Assembly: GCA_001792895.1 (NCBI GenBank)
Contig: MARA01000003.1
Coordinates: 2,790,001 to 2,854,000 of the forward strand
DNA length: 64,000 bases
Direction of reading: 5' to 3'
Source: Lentinus brumalis
Taxonomy: Eukaryota > Basidiomycota > Agaricomycetes > Polyporales > Polyporaceae
The notes beneath the pieces are model-generated. The model searched no databases. It was not told where the DNA came from and saw only the letters and a program-made list of their open reading frames with translations. The position numbers and the translations under genes were made by a program. Shown one piece after another: positions 36,401 to 49,471 of the stretch; positions within the stretch are counted from its first letter, which is position 1, and each line of letters starts with the position of its first letter.

Positions 36401-39186
36401 ATGGCGAACGACTGCAGCGAAACTTCCCCCGTCGACATGAAGGCTGAGACAAGTACGAAGGAGATCATAGCCGAGCGCTATCCATGTCGAGTCGTCAAAC
36501 ACGAGAAATCCGGTATATGGGACTACTACGAAGAGAAGGACCCGGACGGTCGCGTCTCGCTACTCCTGACAGTAGCGAAGCAATACTCTGAACTGCGTCA
36601 ATGTGCCCCGTACGTTGCGCGGATGATCAAGGACGTTATGGGCATGCCTGGCTGCAAAGCTCGACTCGGCGTGTACGCCGTTACCGAGCATCTGATCGCG
36701 CTGATACCTGCTCTGTCTCTCTGGTACGTACTATATGGTCACATGAACCTCGACATGTTCTCACAGCATCACATTGAACTAGGTACCAAAGCCGGCTCGT
36801 CGAGATGGTACGTCCGTCTTCAGACACGGCGTGAGGAACGCAGGCTCACCACGGGCCCAGTTGGAAGTCGCATTGAAGACCGGAAATGTCGACACACGTC
36901 GCCTCTTGCACATCTGTGCGAGCAGAATCTTGTGCAACGTTGCGAGCATGATTTTGGAGAGCATCAGGGCTCGAGCGCGTAACACGCTGAACAAGAAGAT
37001 CAGACGTTGGTTCGCTCTGCATGCCTTCCGGGCATATGCCAGGTTGGACGTGCCTACGTTCGATGGTAGGGAGGTCAGAGTCAAACTTGCTGCAACGTCG
37101 GACGACTACGGTCAGACTGTTGTGTGGCAAACGCTCAAGTTGGCAACCGAGAATGCGAGCCTGTGCACGCAGTTCAGCGCTCAAGCGTTCGTTCTCTTAC
37201 GGGCTCTACAGGGAAACCAAGGCGGACGGTTCTTGGCCGTGGTTGCGTTATTGTCGGAGACCGTCTCCTGGCTCACTCACCATTTCAACCTGTTTGCTCA
37301 GGGCATCGGTAGGTGGCATCAGCTGGAAAGACTAGTCCTGCTTAGCCGGTCGTACTCATATGATCGCCCTCCAGCATACGCCATAACCACGAAGAATCAA
37401 AACTATCTGAGGCTGCGCGGATGGAAGGTCGCTGTGAAACAGCAGAAGCATCGGAAGGAGATGGTCGCGGGCAATTTATCGGAGTTCGCGGTGTCTGGTA
37501 AGTTCAGCTGTCGACGGTGTCCAGCCTGCATTGAACTTGCATGCCCGTTACCGTTGACAGAGTATAACAATGCCTTGGAAGTATTGGGCGATGACGGCAA
37601 GAGCTGGGGCGATGAAGATGATGTTGAGCAGACTACTGACGCCATGGGTCTTTTCCGGGAGTTCCTCGCCCACGTCCCACAGGTAAGTGACCGTTGAGCG
37701 CAAATGTCGCCTGTTCTCATTCTCGGCTGTCACTTCCAGATCGCGTTCACAGTGATGGCGTTCAAGAATCCTGCGAACATGCCTGCATCGCTGGCTTCCC
37801 TCAATCTTGTTCAAGGCGCCGCAAGGAATTTTGCGTTGTCCGTCTACAACATGGTCTCCCGGTCACAGTCTATCGTAGGACACTTCTCCGCTGTGCGAGA
37901 CCTCTACGAGGTCAGGAATATCCAGAACGAGGTCCCAGACGGAGATCTTCCTTTGGTTTGCAACCCGGAAACGCCTGGAGTCGCGCTGGAGTTCAGGTAT
38001 GCCCCAGGACCGTTCGAATCACACCGCCCGCTAATGGCTTATTACAAGGAATGTCTCGTTCAAGTATCCAAATGCTACGGATTACGCGCTGCAAAATGTG
38101 TCTTTCAGCCTGCTTCCCACTCAGCTTTGCGTGCGTGTTCTGCAGCAGAAATCTTCGTTACATAGCTGACCTGGGCAGATTGTAGGTGATCGTAGGTTCG
38201 AACGGCGCTGGGAAGAGCACGATCCTCAAGCTCATCGTGCGGCTGTACGATCCTCAGGAAGGCCAAATCCTCATCGATGGGCATGACGTCCGCACACTCA
38301 AACTGAGCGATCTCCGTCAAGCGATCTCGGTCCTCTTCCAAGACTACACTCATTTCCCACTATCGGTAAGTTCTATTCGCAATTATCACTGATTGTGTTT
38401 CAGTCGCCAACTCTGACGGTCTTCTGCAGATCCGCGACAATATCGCTCTTGGTGATCCTGCTGGGAACAAAGACGAAGAGCGTGTTCGTCTCGCCGCTCG
38501 ACTCGGGGGCGCAGAATCCCTCATAGACAAGCTCCCCGATGGGCTCGATACGTTCCTGGAAAGGCCCTCAGTAGACCACTTATACGGGCCGCGGGAAGGA
38601 TCAAAGACCGTCCTCGGGAAGCCGTTCGATATTTGTGCTGTCCGAGATGCCGCTGGAATCAAGGCATCGTCGACGTCGGAGCTGAGCGGGGGCCAGATGC
38701 AGCGTCTAGCAGTGTAAGTTCTGGAACGCTTCTGCGATATCTCCGGTCTTACATACCAATTCACTCATCGCCATAGAGCACGAACATTCATGCGCTCCGT
38801 GGTGCGCGAGGACGCCAAGGTGGCGCTGCTGCTGTTCGACGAGCCTAGCGCATCGCTCGACCCTGCTGCTGAACATGGTGCGTGCAGCTCAGCCCTCTTA
38901 TGCACAGGATACTGACGTACCTCGCAGACTTATTTGATCGCCTGCGCGACCTGCGAGGAAGTAAGACCATGGTATTCTCGTCGCATCGGTTTGGAAACCT
39001 GACGCGCCATGCAGACTTGATTCTGTGAGTCCTAAGTGCAGTTCGAACGGATGCCTTCTGAGCTCATATACTTACAGATACATGGATCACTCGGGTATCG
39101 TCGAATCCGGTACGCACGATGGGCTGCTGAAGAATGACGGTGAATACGCGCGACTGTGGAAGTTGCAAGCCCAAGCCTTCATTTGA
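36401..39186 (+). CDS. ABC half-transporter (exporter type), copy 2
   Basis: Paralogue of copy 1 with the same twelve-exon structure: 36401..36723, 36783..36807, 36861..37308, 37375..37497, 37561..37682, 37740..37996, 38049..38130, 38186..38365, 38430..38713, 38777..38877, 38928..39024 and 39078..39186, all in phase, 716 residues. Exon 2 (25 nt), exon 3 (448 nt), exon 7 (82 nt) and exon 8 (180 nt) are identical in length to those of copy 1. ATPase motifs are [43 protein letters not shown] and SSHR. The insertion before the signature is present. Copy 3 follows in tandem after 711 bp. Every catalytic residue is retained, so it should be active; substrate unknown. Confidence 0.9.
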
Positions 39187-39897
39187 ACGGGTGAAGGGCA
39201 GACACGGCGCCCTTGACCGGGGTCCGGATTAAATGTACAATAGACTTGAGTGTGGTCCGGGGCTGATATGGCAGTTCGCCTGTTCCTAGACTATGACAGA
39301 AGTCGGCCCCCACAAGCGAGTCGGTGCAGATGTAGATGTTGCGCAAGAGTCACATATCGGGAGTTCCGAGACTGCCACTATGCTGTCGGCATCATATATG
39401 TCCGTTTTCAAATCGATGTCGAACTCAAACCATATTCTCCGGACCCGCAGCAGAGCCACTCTCCGATATCGGACGAAGGAGTCTAGGACAGGCGCTACTG
39501 TAGAGTTCTTCCCAGCATCCTACCACCACGTTGCACGCCAGATCAGACCATGACCCGACTGCAGCCTGCTGCTCAAGCTCTCGGCATATAGTGAGTTCAC
39601 CTCTCGGGCTTACGCCAGCGCCGTCAGACGCGGCATTGCTGTGGGGGGCTCTCATGGCTACTCTAGTACAGCCGCAGAGTGAAGGCCACAGCGACACGCC
39701 GACACCGGTTGTGGATTTTCCACATCCATTCCAATTACCATGGTCGGTCGCAAGGATGACTCGCTATGCAGATCTGGAACCAAGTATCACAGCATCGGCG
39801 GCGCCTCGAGGTCCGAGGTCCTCCTCCTGCCCCTCTCGGCAGCAAGCACTACTATATAGACCCCAGGTGCGTCCATCGCCCCTGCAGCAAGCCCACC
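39187..39897. other. Spacer and promoter between ABC copies 2 and 3
   Basis: No gene is supported. A TATATA element at 39854-39859 lies about 40 bases before the ATG of copy 3 and is the likely core promoter. Confidence 0.5.
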
Positions 39898-42616
39898 ATG
39901 CCTCACGACAGCAAATCACCTCCAGGCTGCGCAGCCACTAACGCGGATGCAAAGTCGAGTTCAGTGCCAGTGAAGACACACATCAAACGCTCACGACTAG
40001 GCGTTTGGGACTTCTACGAGGAGATCGAGGTAGACCGTCCTCGACTCGCTCTAGCCCCATTGCTCGCCAAGCTCCGCGAGCTGGTGGACTGCTTGCCCTA
40101 CCTCGTTCGGGTGTTCAAGGACGTCCTCAGTATACCGGGATGCGCCCCGCTGGTGCTTATCTACGCCATGGCACAACTGGGCGACGCTCTTGTACCCGCT
40201 ATCGCAATCTGGTAAGCAGCACTGTCGCACACGGGTGAAGACGACTCACGTCATGAGCTCTAGGTTTCAAGGCCAGCTCCTGTCAATCGTACGTGGTCCC
40301 GATGGTGTGCGATCAAGTAAACGAGGTTCTGATGCTCTGTCTAGACACAAACCGCGGTAGATACTCGAACAGTCGACAAGGAGCGACTTCTTCGCATCGC
40401 CGCGGGAAGGATCGCATGTACCACGGCGGGATTTTTCTTTGAACGCATCCAGAGGACGGTTGAGAAGCCTTTGAACGCACACATCCGGCGCTGGTGGGCA
40501 CTGCACTGTTTCCACGCATATGCTCGTCTCGATTACCCGACGTACAACAAAACGGAGGTAAAGCGTCAATTGCAAGACACCACAGACGACTACTATGGAC
40601 AATCGGTGGTCTGGCGCACGCTTGAGCTGGTCACCGATATCGTGAGCATAATCACACGGCTCGTCGCGCAGACTCTGGTGTTGGTTCAAGTCCTGCGCGG
40701 ACAGCCGGACGGCCCTTTGCTTGCAGTGCTTACGTTGTCTGCGGAGGCGGTGGTCTACGCGGCACGGATGCCCGTCTTCCAGTCCGCGCGAAGTGAGTTC
40801 GAAATGAACTCGCTATGGGTGATCACTGCTGACGGCTATGTTTGCAGTCTGGCTAGCGCGGACCGTCAACGACGACTTCATGAAGATGAAAGCCTGGAAG
40901 AATGTCGTCCGCGACAGCTCGCATCGCAAGGAGTTTGTCGCGGGCAACCTGGGGGAACATGCAACCGCTGGTGCGTCTTCCGTCTCGTCCTACTGGATCA
41001 TTGAGCACTGATGGGATATTTCCAGAGTTCAAGAAGGCCTCAGAACGAGTCGGAGACAAGGATGCAGACTGGAGCGAATGGGAGGACCAGCTTTACTGGC
41101 CGATACCAAGCATCTGGGCAGTTTTCCACCAACCACTTGCCCAGCTTCCCCAGGCGCGTATCTGTATAATCACTGGTCGATGCTTTGTCGCTCATGGAGA
41201 TGATCCAGATCATATTCACATTCCGTGCTGCACAGTACCCTGCAAGCATTCCAATTTCGCTAGCGTCCCTCAGCCTCGTCCAGGATGCTGCCACCAAGTT
41301 CGTGTGGTCTTTCCATGCGATCATCTACCGGACGCGGGGCATCGAGCACCAGCTCACTGCTGTGAAGAAGGTGTACGAAGTGGTCAAGATCGAGAATATG
41401 GTTGCCGAAGGGACGATCCCGTTCCCCGAGGAGGCGTCGCAAATCCGATCCGGAGTTGCTCTGGAGTTCAGGTAAATATGTCCCCAATCACATCCACCGG
41501 TTTCACTGACCGACTGCGCACTCCAGGAATGTTTCCTTCAAGTACCCCGAGGCTGAGAAGTATGCGCTGCGAAACATATCCTTTAGTGTCGGACCGGGAG
41601 AGCTTTGTGTACGTCAATTATCCCTCTTACATCCCCAAACGTCTTGACAGGATGTTGCTTAGGTCATCGTCGGTGGGAACGGTTCGGGCAAGAGCACCAT
41701 ACTCAAGCTTGTGACCCGACTCTACGACCCCGAAGAAGGGCAAATCTTGTTTGGAGGACACGACATTCGTACTCTCAAGCTCCACGACCTCCGGCAAGCT
41801 ATATCCGTGCTGTTCCAAGATTACACTATCTTCCCGCTCTCCGTATGTGTTTCCCCTTGACGTCTCCGCAGGTTATGTTACATATACTCACCCGTTCGCC
41901 GGCCCAGATTCGCGACAACATCGCCATGGGCGACCCTGCCACATCGTATGACGACGAACGCGTGCGACTCGCTGCTCGTCTTGCGGGCGCGGAGACGTTC
42001 GTGGACAAGCTCCCAGAAGGGTTCAATACGTACCTCGATTCGCCTGTCTCGGCCGAGTATTCGAGCACATCCGAAGGAGACACGCTCCTCACGGGCCGCA
42101 AGGTCAACTACGATGCACTGCGGGCGGCCGCTGGCGTGAAGTCGACCGAGGCGACCGCCCTGAGCGGAGGGCAGCAGCAGCGACTCGCGGTGGCGCGAAC
42201 GTTCATGCGCTCAATCGTCCAGGAAGACTCGCAGGTCGGTCTGCTCCTGTTCGACGAGCCGAGCGCTGCACTTGATCCCGCGGCCGAGCACGGTGAGTGT
42301 TCATTTTTCGATGCCTGCTATGTCATGCTCACGGGGCACTACATATCACAGATCTGTTTGAGCGACTCCAGAAACTGCGGGGGAACAAGACGATGGTGTT
42401 CTCATCGCACCGCTTCGGAAATCTGACGAAGCACGCAGACTTGATTCTGTACGTGCACTTGCCCACTCTTTTTCCGGCGTCACTGAGGAATCTGAACTGC
42501 GATGCAGTTACATGGACGAGTCAGGCATCGTCGAGTCGGGGACTCACGGCGCGTTGCTGAAGAGCGACGGAGAGTATGCGAGACTGTGGAAGTTGCAAGC
42601 TCAGGCGTTTATATGA
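39898..42616 (+). CDS. ABC half-transporter (exporter type), copy 3
   Basis: Eleven exons: 39898..40211, 40264..40288, 40345..40792, 40848..40970, 41026..41153, 41209..41471, 41527..41608, 41663..41842, 41908..42292, 42352..42448 and 42508..42616, in phase, 717 residues. The intron that separates exons 9 and 10 in copies 1 and 2 is absent, leaving [11 protein letters not shown] continuous. The intron after exon 5 must use a GC donor (AG then GCGCGT), because no GT gives the conserved PQ/I junction. Motifs are Walker [20 protein letters not shown], signature [24 protein letters not shown] and SSHR. It begins [10 protein letters not shown] and carries [12 protein letters not shown], equivalent to the N-terminal motif of the other copies. 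Substrate unknown. Confidence 0.88.
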
Positions 42617-43052
42617 GCGGGCGAATATACGGGATTCGTAGCGTCACTGTACCGCAAGATTGATATTGGGTGGATGGCATTTCGAATAGTAAGCAGTATA
42701 CATGTACTGGTAGACTTGAAAGTCAAATAAGTGTAGATTAAACAAACCAAGCTCGGAGGTGGACGGAAGTAATACTGGGTCTGACGGCCTCAGGACCATG
42801 CCAATGGTGCTCGAAGTCAACGTCGACGTGATTGGGGTGAGAGACAGCAAATCGTTTCTGTATTAAGGAATCGGACGGTGAGCCGGGAAGGAGACGAGGC
42901 CGTACCCAGTGTGGCCTTTGGGTGTACCCGAGAAATCAGCAATGTTGCTGACAGGATTTTCAGCGAATCTGCGCATGGCGTCCGGGCTCAAGTACATATG
43001 TCTTAGATCAATCAATAATCTACTGCCAGTCGTCCGAGAAACTGAGTATTGG
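42617..43052. other. Convergent 3' regions of ABC copy 3 and carboxylesterase
   Basis: No gene is seen. The two genes end towards each other across about 440 bases. Confidence 0.5.
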
Positions 43053-45412
43053 TCAGAGTGGGAAGCGTAAGGCGAGCGAAGCGAGCTCGTTCGTCCCGGC
43101 CAGTCGCTCCTTGTCCGCCGTAATGTTCAGCGGGACAGCGCCGTTGTTGAACTGGAGAGTCGCGCGGGCGGTGGTGGTGTACGGCGGCCAGTGCACCCCG
43201 CTGTCTCCGTTTGGGTCGAGGTCGTTGACGAACCGAACGAAGTAGTCGGTCATGTCCCCGGGACCGAACGCGTTGATCAAGTCAGTTAAGTGTGCCTGGA
43301 AGTGGGAGAGGTTCGCATTTGACTATGAGTACGAGTAGGTTCATGAAGGCGCGGACACGTCCGACTCACGTCACCAATGCTCACGAAGTTGCTGCGCGCG
43401 CTCACTGGGATGTCCAGTCAGTCGGGCCACTCTCTGCTGCGATTGAGAGGCATGTAAAGAAGACACGTACAGAAGTTGTATGCGGTACGGTTGGCAGCGA
43501 AGGCGTCCAGGAACTGGCGGCGGGGAGCATTGAAGAACCAATCGCCCTGCACCGCCGCCATGCGCTTGTACTCCGGGGTAAATGTGTTCGCGTCGCCAGT
43601 GCCGAAGGGCGAGCCAGCAGCTGGGTCCGACGGGTAGAGCTCGAGCGTCGCGTTGAGATCTGCGAGGGACGACCCAGGGAACAAGTGTTGGGAGAGGTAG
43701 CTGGCAAATTCATCGTCGGTGCTGTATAGTGCATGACCGTATGTCAGTATTCGGGGCACGTGGAGGAGAGTCCAATGATGAGATCTACTTACGTTATGTT
43801 GAAGCTTGCGAGGGAGAAGATTGTGCCTTCGTCCCTGACGTCACCTTGAGGAATGGTAAGCAGGCGCATGGCATGATATGCAACGCAACAGACATACCAA
43901 TGATGAACGGGACATCCGCCATCTTAGCCTTGAGCGGCAGCTCCGCGGGCGGAAATGTGACGAATAATCCATCTGCGCGCGGCATGTACGGTGTACCCAG
44001 TCCCTGTACCGGGTCTTTCAACGATCACGCTGAGGTAGACAACAGCACCGCACTAACCTGAAAGCTAATGAAGGAAGGGGTATTGTTTGCCGCGGCGAGC
44101 AGGCTGTCTGTTGACACCGTGCGCAGACAGGCGAGGGTATCGGTTGCACTTGAGCACCCGACTTGGTCGACCACGAAGTCATACGTTTCCTGGACCTCGG
44201 TAATATCTCCAGTGGGAACGGAAGACCCGGAGCTCATTATTCCGGCGCGGAATAGGCCTTCGGTATCGCCACCATTCGCGAACAGGTGCAAGAAGACGGA
44301 GATCGAGCCGGCACTCTCGCCCCAGCTGCAGCGATGTGAACAGGTCGGAAATACAATCGAGCAGAAGAGCGACCGACTCACATCGTGACCTTGGTCGGGT
44401 CTCCACCGAAGGCTTGGATGAACGTGTTGACCCAGCGAAGTGCCGCGCGCTCTGGAGCAGTCCAAGGTCAATGCCAAGAGTGCCGAACCTGTGCGGGAAA
44501 CTCACGATCTTGGAGCCCTAGGTTTCCGAGGCCTGCATCCTTGATCTCTTTCCCACCTAGGAAGCCGAAGACATTGAGTCTAGACGTGGACCACGATGTG
44601 ACCAAGGAGGTTCGTAGAGACAGTACGAAAGTGCATACCGGTAGTTCACGGCGACGAAAATCACAGGCTCCTCGAGATCTATGGACCTCTGGACGATTGC
44701 AGTCGCGTTGTATGCGGGGCTACACATATAGACGTTAGCACGACGGCGGCAACATCGACTTAAGAAGTGCGGCTTACACCGCATTGTAACCCGTAACGAA
44801 CCCTCCTCCGTAAATCCACTGACAACACGGTCAGTATCATCGGCCTCGTGTGCGCGCTACCGAGACTCACGAACAGGACCGGGAGCTTCGCATCTGCTGA
44901 TACGTTCGCAGGCCGGACTATGTTCAGATGCAAACCTGCGCGTTGAGTGTGAGCGTACGTCACGAATGACGGTAAATTTAGGCCTCCAGACTACGCACAG
45001 TCTTCGCTTTGTCTCACACTAGGGTCTACGCCGAAGAAAGTGAACAACGGCCCGATATCTTGGAGCACCTGCGGGGGCAGGTCGGGCGGCGATACCAGTG
45101 CTTGTTGGACGCACTGGTCCTTAGAATTGGTAGCGTTCAAGGTGCCGTCATACGAGCTGAGGAGTTGAGGTAGACGTAGGCGGAGGTCACCGATACTGCA
45201 ACAGGCTTGTGAGATATGAAAGCTGTCATATCGGACGTACTGACTTACGGAGGTTGTGCATACGGTATACCGAGGAAGCTCTCGACGGGGCCGGAAGTTG
45301 CTCCAAGCACAATCGCTTGGTCAAGCTGTACCTGTGGTGTCTGGAAAGCACCAGCCCCAGGCGTGAGCAAGGTGTTGATCAGAGGGACGATGATTGCGAC
45401 GGAGAGTAACAT
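43053..45412 (-). CDS. Secreted type-B carboxylesterase/lipase
   Basis: Predicted secreted ester hydrolase of the alpha/beta-hydrolase fold (COesterase). Thirteen exons (minus): 45412..45249, 45195..44999, 44935..44871, 44818..44778, 44719..44639, 44579..44506, 44451..44382, 44325..44058, 44003..43898, 43844..43793, 43721..43471, 43404..43370 and 43295..43053, giving 548 residues. A hydrophobic signal peptide (MLLSVAIIVPLINTLL) opens the protein. Landmarks are FLGIPYAQPP, SEDCLHLNI, the oxyanion segment WIYGGGFVTG, VAVNYRLNVFGFLGG, the nucleophile motif WGESAGS (serine in exon 8), and DVRDEGTIFS near the acid residue. The ATG at 45412 is preferred over 45445 because the TATA box is at 45462. 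Junction phases all agree; the exon 8/9 junction is the least certain. Substrate (lipid, sterol ester or plant ester) cannot be told. Confidence 0.85.
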
Positions 45413-45445
45413 GACGAATGTGTCCCGTAGAGATTTGCGACTCAC

Positions 45446-48009
45446 TGAAGTTTCGCCCCACTTTATATGTGTCCTTCGGCGCCCTAGTAGCTAACAAGCA
45501 AGAAGATTCGGAGTCCTGCTGCGATGAGGACGCGTACTCCCACAGATGATGATCCGACCGGAGAATGACGAATGTCTAAACATTCTGTCAGCTCCCACTC
45601 ATTCACTGTCTAGGAAGCGTACACACCGTAGCGTAAGCCCGTTTGTGTACTCGCAATCAGCAGCTCTGTAAAATGTATTTCGCAGTTAACCATAGTGATT
45701 CAGTGTCACCAAGGATCGCACCGCTCACCCGACCGCCGTAGTCGTAGTTGAGTATGATCTGGCCACGTATGACATTCCTGCATTGACTCTCAGTGCACAG
45801 ACACCTTCCCCACCATATTTCGTCATGACGTTTAGTATAAGAGAGGAAGGTCGGGAAAATGAGCTGCGGGGCGTGCCAATGCAGTCTATCCGCGTGCGGC
45901 GCAATCGAGGAGAAGGGGGCGGATCCACGCGACGGCGCCGCTGCGAGCCGCTCAACTTCACTGTGTTCAGACCGAATGCCTGTAGTGATAGGTAAGAGGA
46001 ACGACTTCGGTGCCCCGATGGACCGAGCACAGAGAGGCCGGGAGACCACGCCGAGCACCAACGACACCGGCACGTCAGGCAGTCCAAAGCATCAGAATAG
46101 TAAGCATATCCATGAGCGGCGTGGCGAGTTATTCTAGACCTCAGTGTCAGCTCTGTCTTCTTCACAGCAAACGCACGACGCACCGTCTGTCCTCAAACTC
46201 ATCCCTAGGTGAGTGATTACGCGGCCCTCATTGATGAGACATCATGGGGTCTGCGCTGGCTGAGAATTTTGTATAATAAATTGCAAACAGTACTCATCCC
46301 GAGGACCGACGAATACTTTGCATAGGTGAGGGGATCCAGGGTGGAGATGACGGTACGGGGCAGGAAGAGTAAGTAGATACTTACTGGCTGCGTCGCGTTG
46401 CCACGTGGCATTTCGGACCAATTTCCCGACAAGCTCCCAGACTACATACTTAGCTTGGATGTGACCCTCAATCCAAGTCTTCTATCTGCTGCTACCAAGC
46501 TGCTACTTACTTTTCAGCTGGCTTGAACTGTCCGAGTCTGCTTTGCTACTATGGCTTGCGAGCTGTCGTCTGCTATCATGACATCGCCCCAAGACAAGCA
46601 AAGCAAATGACCTGACTACTTAGGACTGGCAGGACGAAGTCAGACATACCACTAGCAGCCTACACAGAGGAGGATGCGAGGCAACGGCGCTCAGAATGGG
46701 GAAGCGAAGGCTTAGCTCGCTGAGTTCATTCGTTTCGGCCAAACGTTCGTCGTCAACGCCACCTAGTCTCATACCTCCTCTCTCCGAATTGACACTCCTC
46801 CTCCCTCCACGTTCATGTGACAGGAGTTTGTGTCGAACCTAACGCTGCGCCTTCGACCATTTTGGAATGTCTCCCGGAGATACATAGATGAACACGGGCA
46901 CGGATGATCGGACCGCAAGAGGTGACATGTCCCCTCGTTGAACTTTCGTAGCGCGGTCCTGATCAACTGATAGATGCCCACTCTGAGAATCATGGCGGTT
47001 CCTTCGAGCCTCAGGGTTCGTACCGCACATGAGCACAAATGGTAGCTGATGATAAGCAAGTTTTCAGAGCCTCCCGTTGGCTCGTAGCAACAAACAGACT
47101 CATTGCGCACATACATGCAGCGTGTTCGACATACGGAGATCTTGTTCACGAGACGCCGTCACCCGCGTTGTTCCACACGGGATGTCAGAACGGGTATGTC
47201 GCGTGCCACTCAAACTGTCATGTGGAACATGCTGATAATCCGTCATAGTGCCGTAAGCCGTATCGTCTTGATTTTTGTAGGCGACCGTCGGTGCTTGAAC
47301 AGCAGGCCAAACCTAGCCTACCGTATCTCATCATGTAGATTCGGCATGTTCGCGTCCATCCCGTTCTCCGGAGGAGGGAACCACATCAGGTTACTGGTGC
47401 GTCTCTCACTTTCTCTTCCCCGTGCAGCGCTGATGCTCGGCTTGGCCAGCTGCAAATAGCAGGCGTGAACATATGCTTGCCGGATAAACTTCTCCATGCA
47501 TGTGCCCTCGAGGAGAACCTCCAGCGTGGTCGCCAATACAACAGGGCTCCGTACGTGGCAGTGAGCATCCGATTCCGAGCCGCGGTAGTCCAACGTGGTC
47601 TCGTGTTTCAAGCGGCAGCTATCGTGTATGTTACTCCCTGCGCCATGGGCTGTCCAGTGGCCTCTGCGACATGTGCTACGGAGGTCATGGTGAGCGATGA
47701 TTTGCTTGCTTCATCAGCCGTCGTAGTACTGACCGCTCCCGATCAGTGCTCATGGCCATGCGATTCGCTCGGCCTCGCGTCCTTCTCCCGAACCTGTCGC
47801 CGCGAGTGTATGTGAACGACTGTACCCAATGGGCGCAACTGAGTGGCAGCCCAGCGCAGGCCGACAACTAAACTCAAGTTTTCAAGCCTGTATATCGGTG
47901 TGACGCCCTCGAGCTCTATAAGAGCGAGCTATCTCCCATCTCCTCCTCAGGAGCTGCGGTTCTTCACCCTGACCACGACCCAATCGACCTTTATCCGGCT
48001 TCGACCACC
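45446..48009. other. Gene-poor interval between esterase and GH16 genes
   Basis: The left edge is the esterase promoter and the right edge the GH16 promoter (CTATAAG near 47917). Between them no frame has a recognisable domain. Frames at 46769-47149 and 47465-47815 are the longest and unsupported. Confidence 0.4.
45462..45467 (-). promoter_or_regulatory. TATA box of carboxylesterase gene
   Basis: TATAAA on the minus strand, 50 bases before the ATG at 45412. It is part of a 13-base segment (CTTTATATGTGTC on the plus strand) also found before the eqolisin gene. Confidence 0.55.
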
Positions 48010-49471
48010 ATGTTTGCGGCGCGCGCCTTCCTCACTCTGGCATGCATCGTGGCCCCAGCCCTCGGCGCGACCTACGGCCTGGTCGACAACTTCGTCGGCA
48101 GCAGCTTCCTCTCCGGCTTCCAGCACCAGGCTATCGGCGACCCGACGCACGGCAGAGTGTCCGTACCTCCCATGCTCTCACCTGCTCATCTCGTGACTGA
48201 CATCTGCGCCCGCCCGTGCAGTAACTACGTCGACCAAGGGACTGCGATCGCGAAGAACCTTACTTACGCTTCGGGCGACGCCTTCATCATTCGCGCCGAT
48301 CACACGACCGTGCTCACCCCCAGCGGCCCCGGACGCAACTCTGTCCGGCTGATGAGCAACAAGCAGTACACGAGGCACGTCGCTGTGTACGTATTGTTGT
48401 TCCTGTCTTAGACGCGAATATCCGCTGATCGTGCTATGCAGCTTCAACATTCGGCACATGCCGCAAGGTTGCTCGTGAGTTGACCGGGTCCATGACTGCT
48501 AACTACGTCTGACTGTCGCGACAGTACCTGGCCGGCGGTTTGGGAGGTCGGAGACAACTGGCCTAACGGCGGTTCGTACCTTCGATAGCTCCTCCATAGC
48601 GCTGCAGCTAACCCGGGCTGTTCGACGACTAGGCGAGATCGATATCCTCGAGGGCGTGAACGATGTCAGCCCGAACCAGGCGACTCTGCACACCGCATCC
48701 GGTCAGTCACATCTTAGCAGCAGTCGCAGGCGATCGCTAACCATGTCTCTCATTGCTCAGGCTGCACAATGCCCGCGTCTCGCGCTCAGACTGGGTGCGT
48801 CTTCCCTCTATGGGCGCGGTTCACTGACTCACATCTCGAGTCGACTAGGCATATCACCGGGAACGACTGCAACGTGTACACGACGAACAACGCTGGATGC
48901 GGTGTCCAGGCTCCCACTCCTCCGAGCTATGGCGCCGCGTTCAACAACGCCGGAGGCGGATGGTACGCCGTCGAGCGCACGGACACGTTCATCAAGGTCT
49001 GGTTCTGGAACCGCGAGGTTCCCGGCACTCCCGGCGACGTAGCGAACGGTGCGGGGAGCGTCAACACCGACAACTGGGTACGCACCTCTTCCTCTCTTGA
49101 GCCTATGCTAAGACTTCGAATGTGCTGCTAGGGCCAGCCGTTCGCCTACTTCCCGAACACGTCGTGCGACTTCCCGAGCCACTTTGCGCCGATGAACATC
49201 ATCATCAACCTTACGCTCTGTCAGTCCCAGCTCTCTCGTCTTCGAGTCTTAAGAACGCAACTGATGATGATTTGTGCAGGCGGAGACTGGGCTGGCGCTG
49301 TGTTCAACGCGGACGGCTGTCCTGGCGACTGCGTCTGTAAGTGCCCGCTCAACCATATGGTACCCAGGAGAGCATTCTGATACGCTATATACTGCAGCCT
49401 ACGTCAACAACAACCCGTCGGCGTTCAGCAACGCTTACTTTGACTTTGCTTGGGTTAAGGTGTACCAATGA
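48010..49471 (+). CDS. Secreted GH16 endo-beta-1,3(4)-glucanase-like enzyme
   Basis: Predicted extracellular glycoside hydrolase family 16 enzyme, likely acting on beta-1,3/1,4 or beta-1,3/1,6 glucans of plant or fungal walls. Ten exons: 48010..48158, 48222..48386, 48442..48474, 48525..48571, 48633..48701, 48761..48794, 48849..49077, 49132..49219, 49280..49336 and 49398..49471, in phase, 314 residues, the usual length of basidiomycete laminarinase-type GH16. A signal peptide (MFAARAFLTLACIVAPALG) is followed by the mature fold. The catalytic motif EIDILE lies near residues 133-138 within GGEIDILEGVND, containing nucleophile and acid/base glutamates. TWPAVWEVGDNWPNGG and the C-terminal FDFAWVKVYQ are also typical. 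Five short exons of 33-69 nt surround the active site. Substrate preference is inferred only from family resemblance. Confidence 0.92.

Noticed and set aside
46769..47815. Several 100-126 codon frames between the esterase and GH16 genes
   Set aside because: Neither motifs, signal peptides nor splice continuity support any of them.
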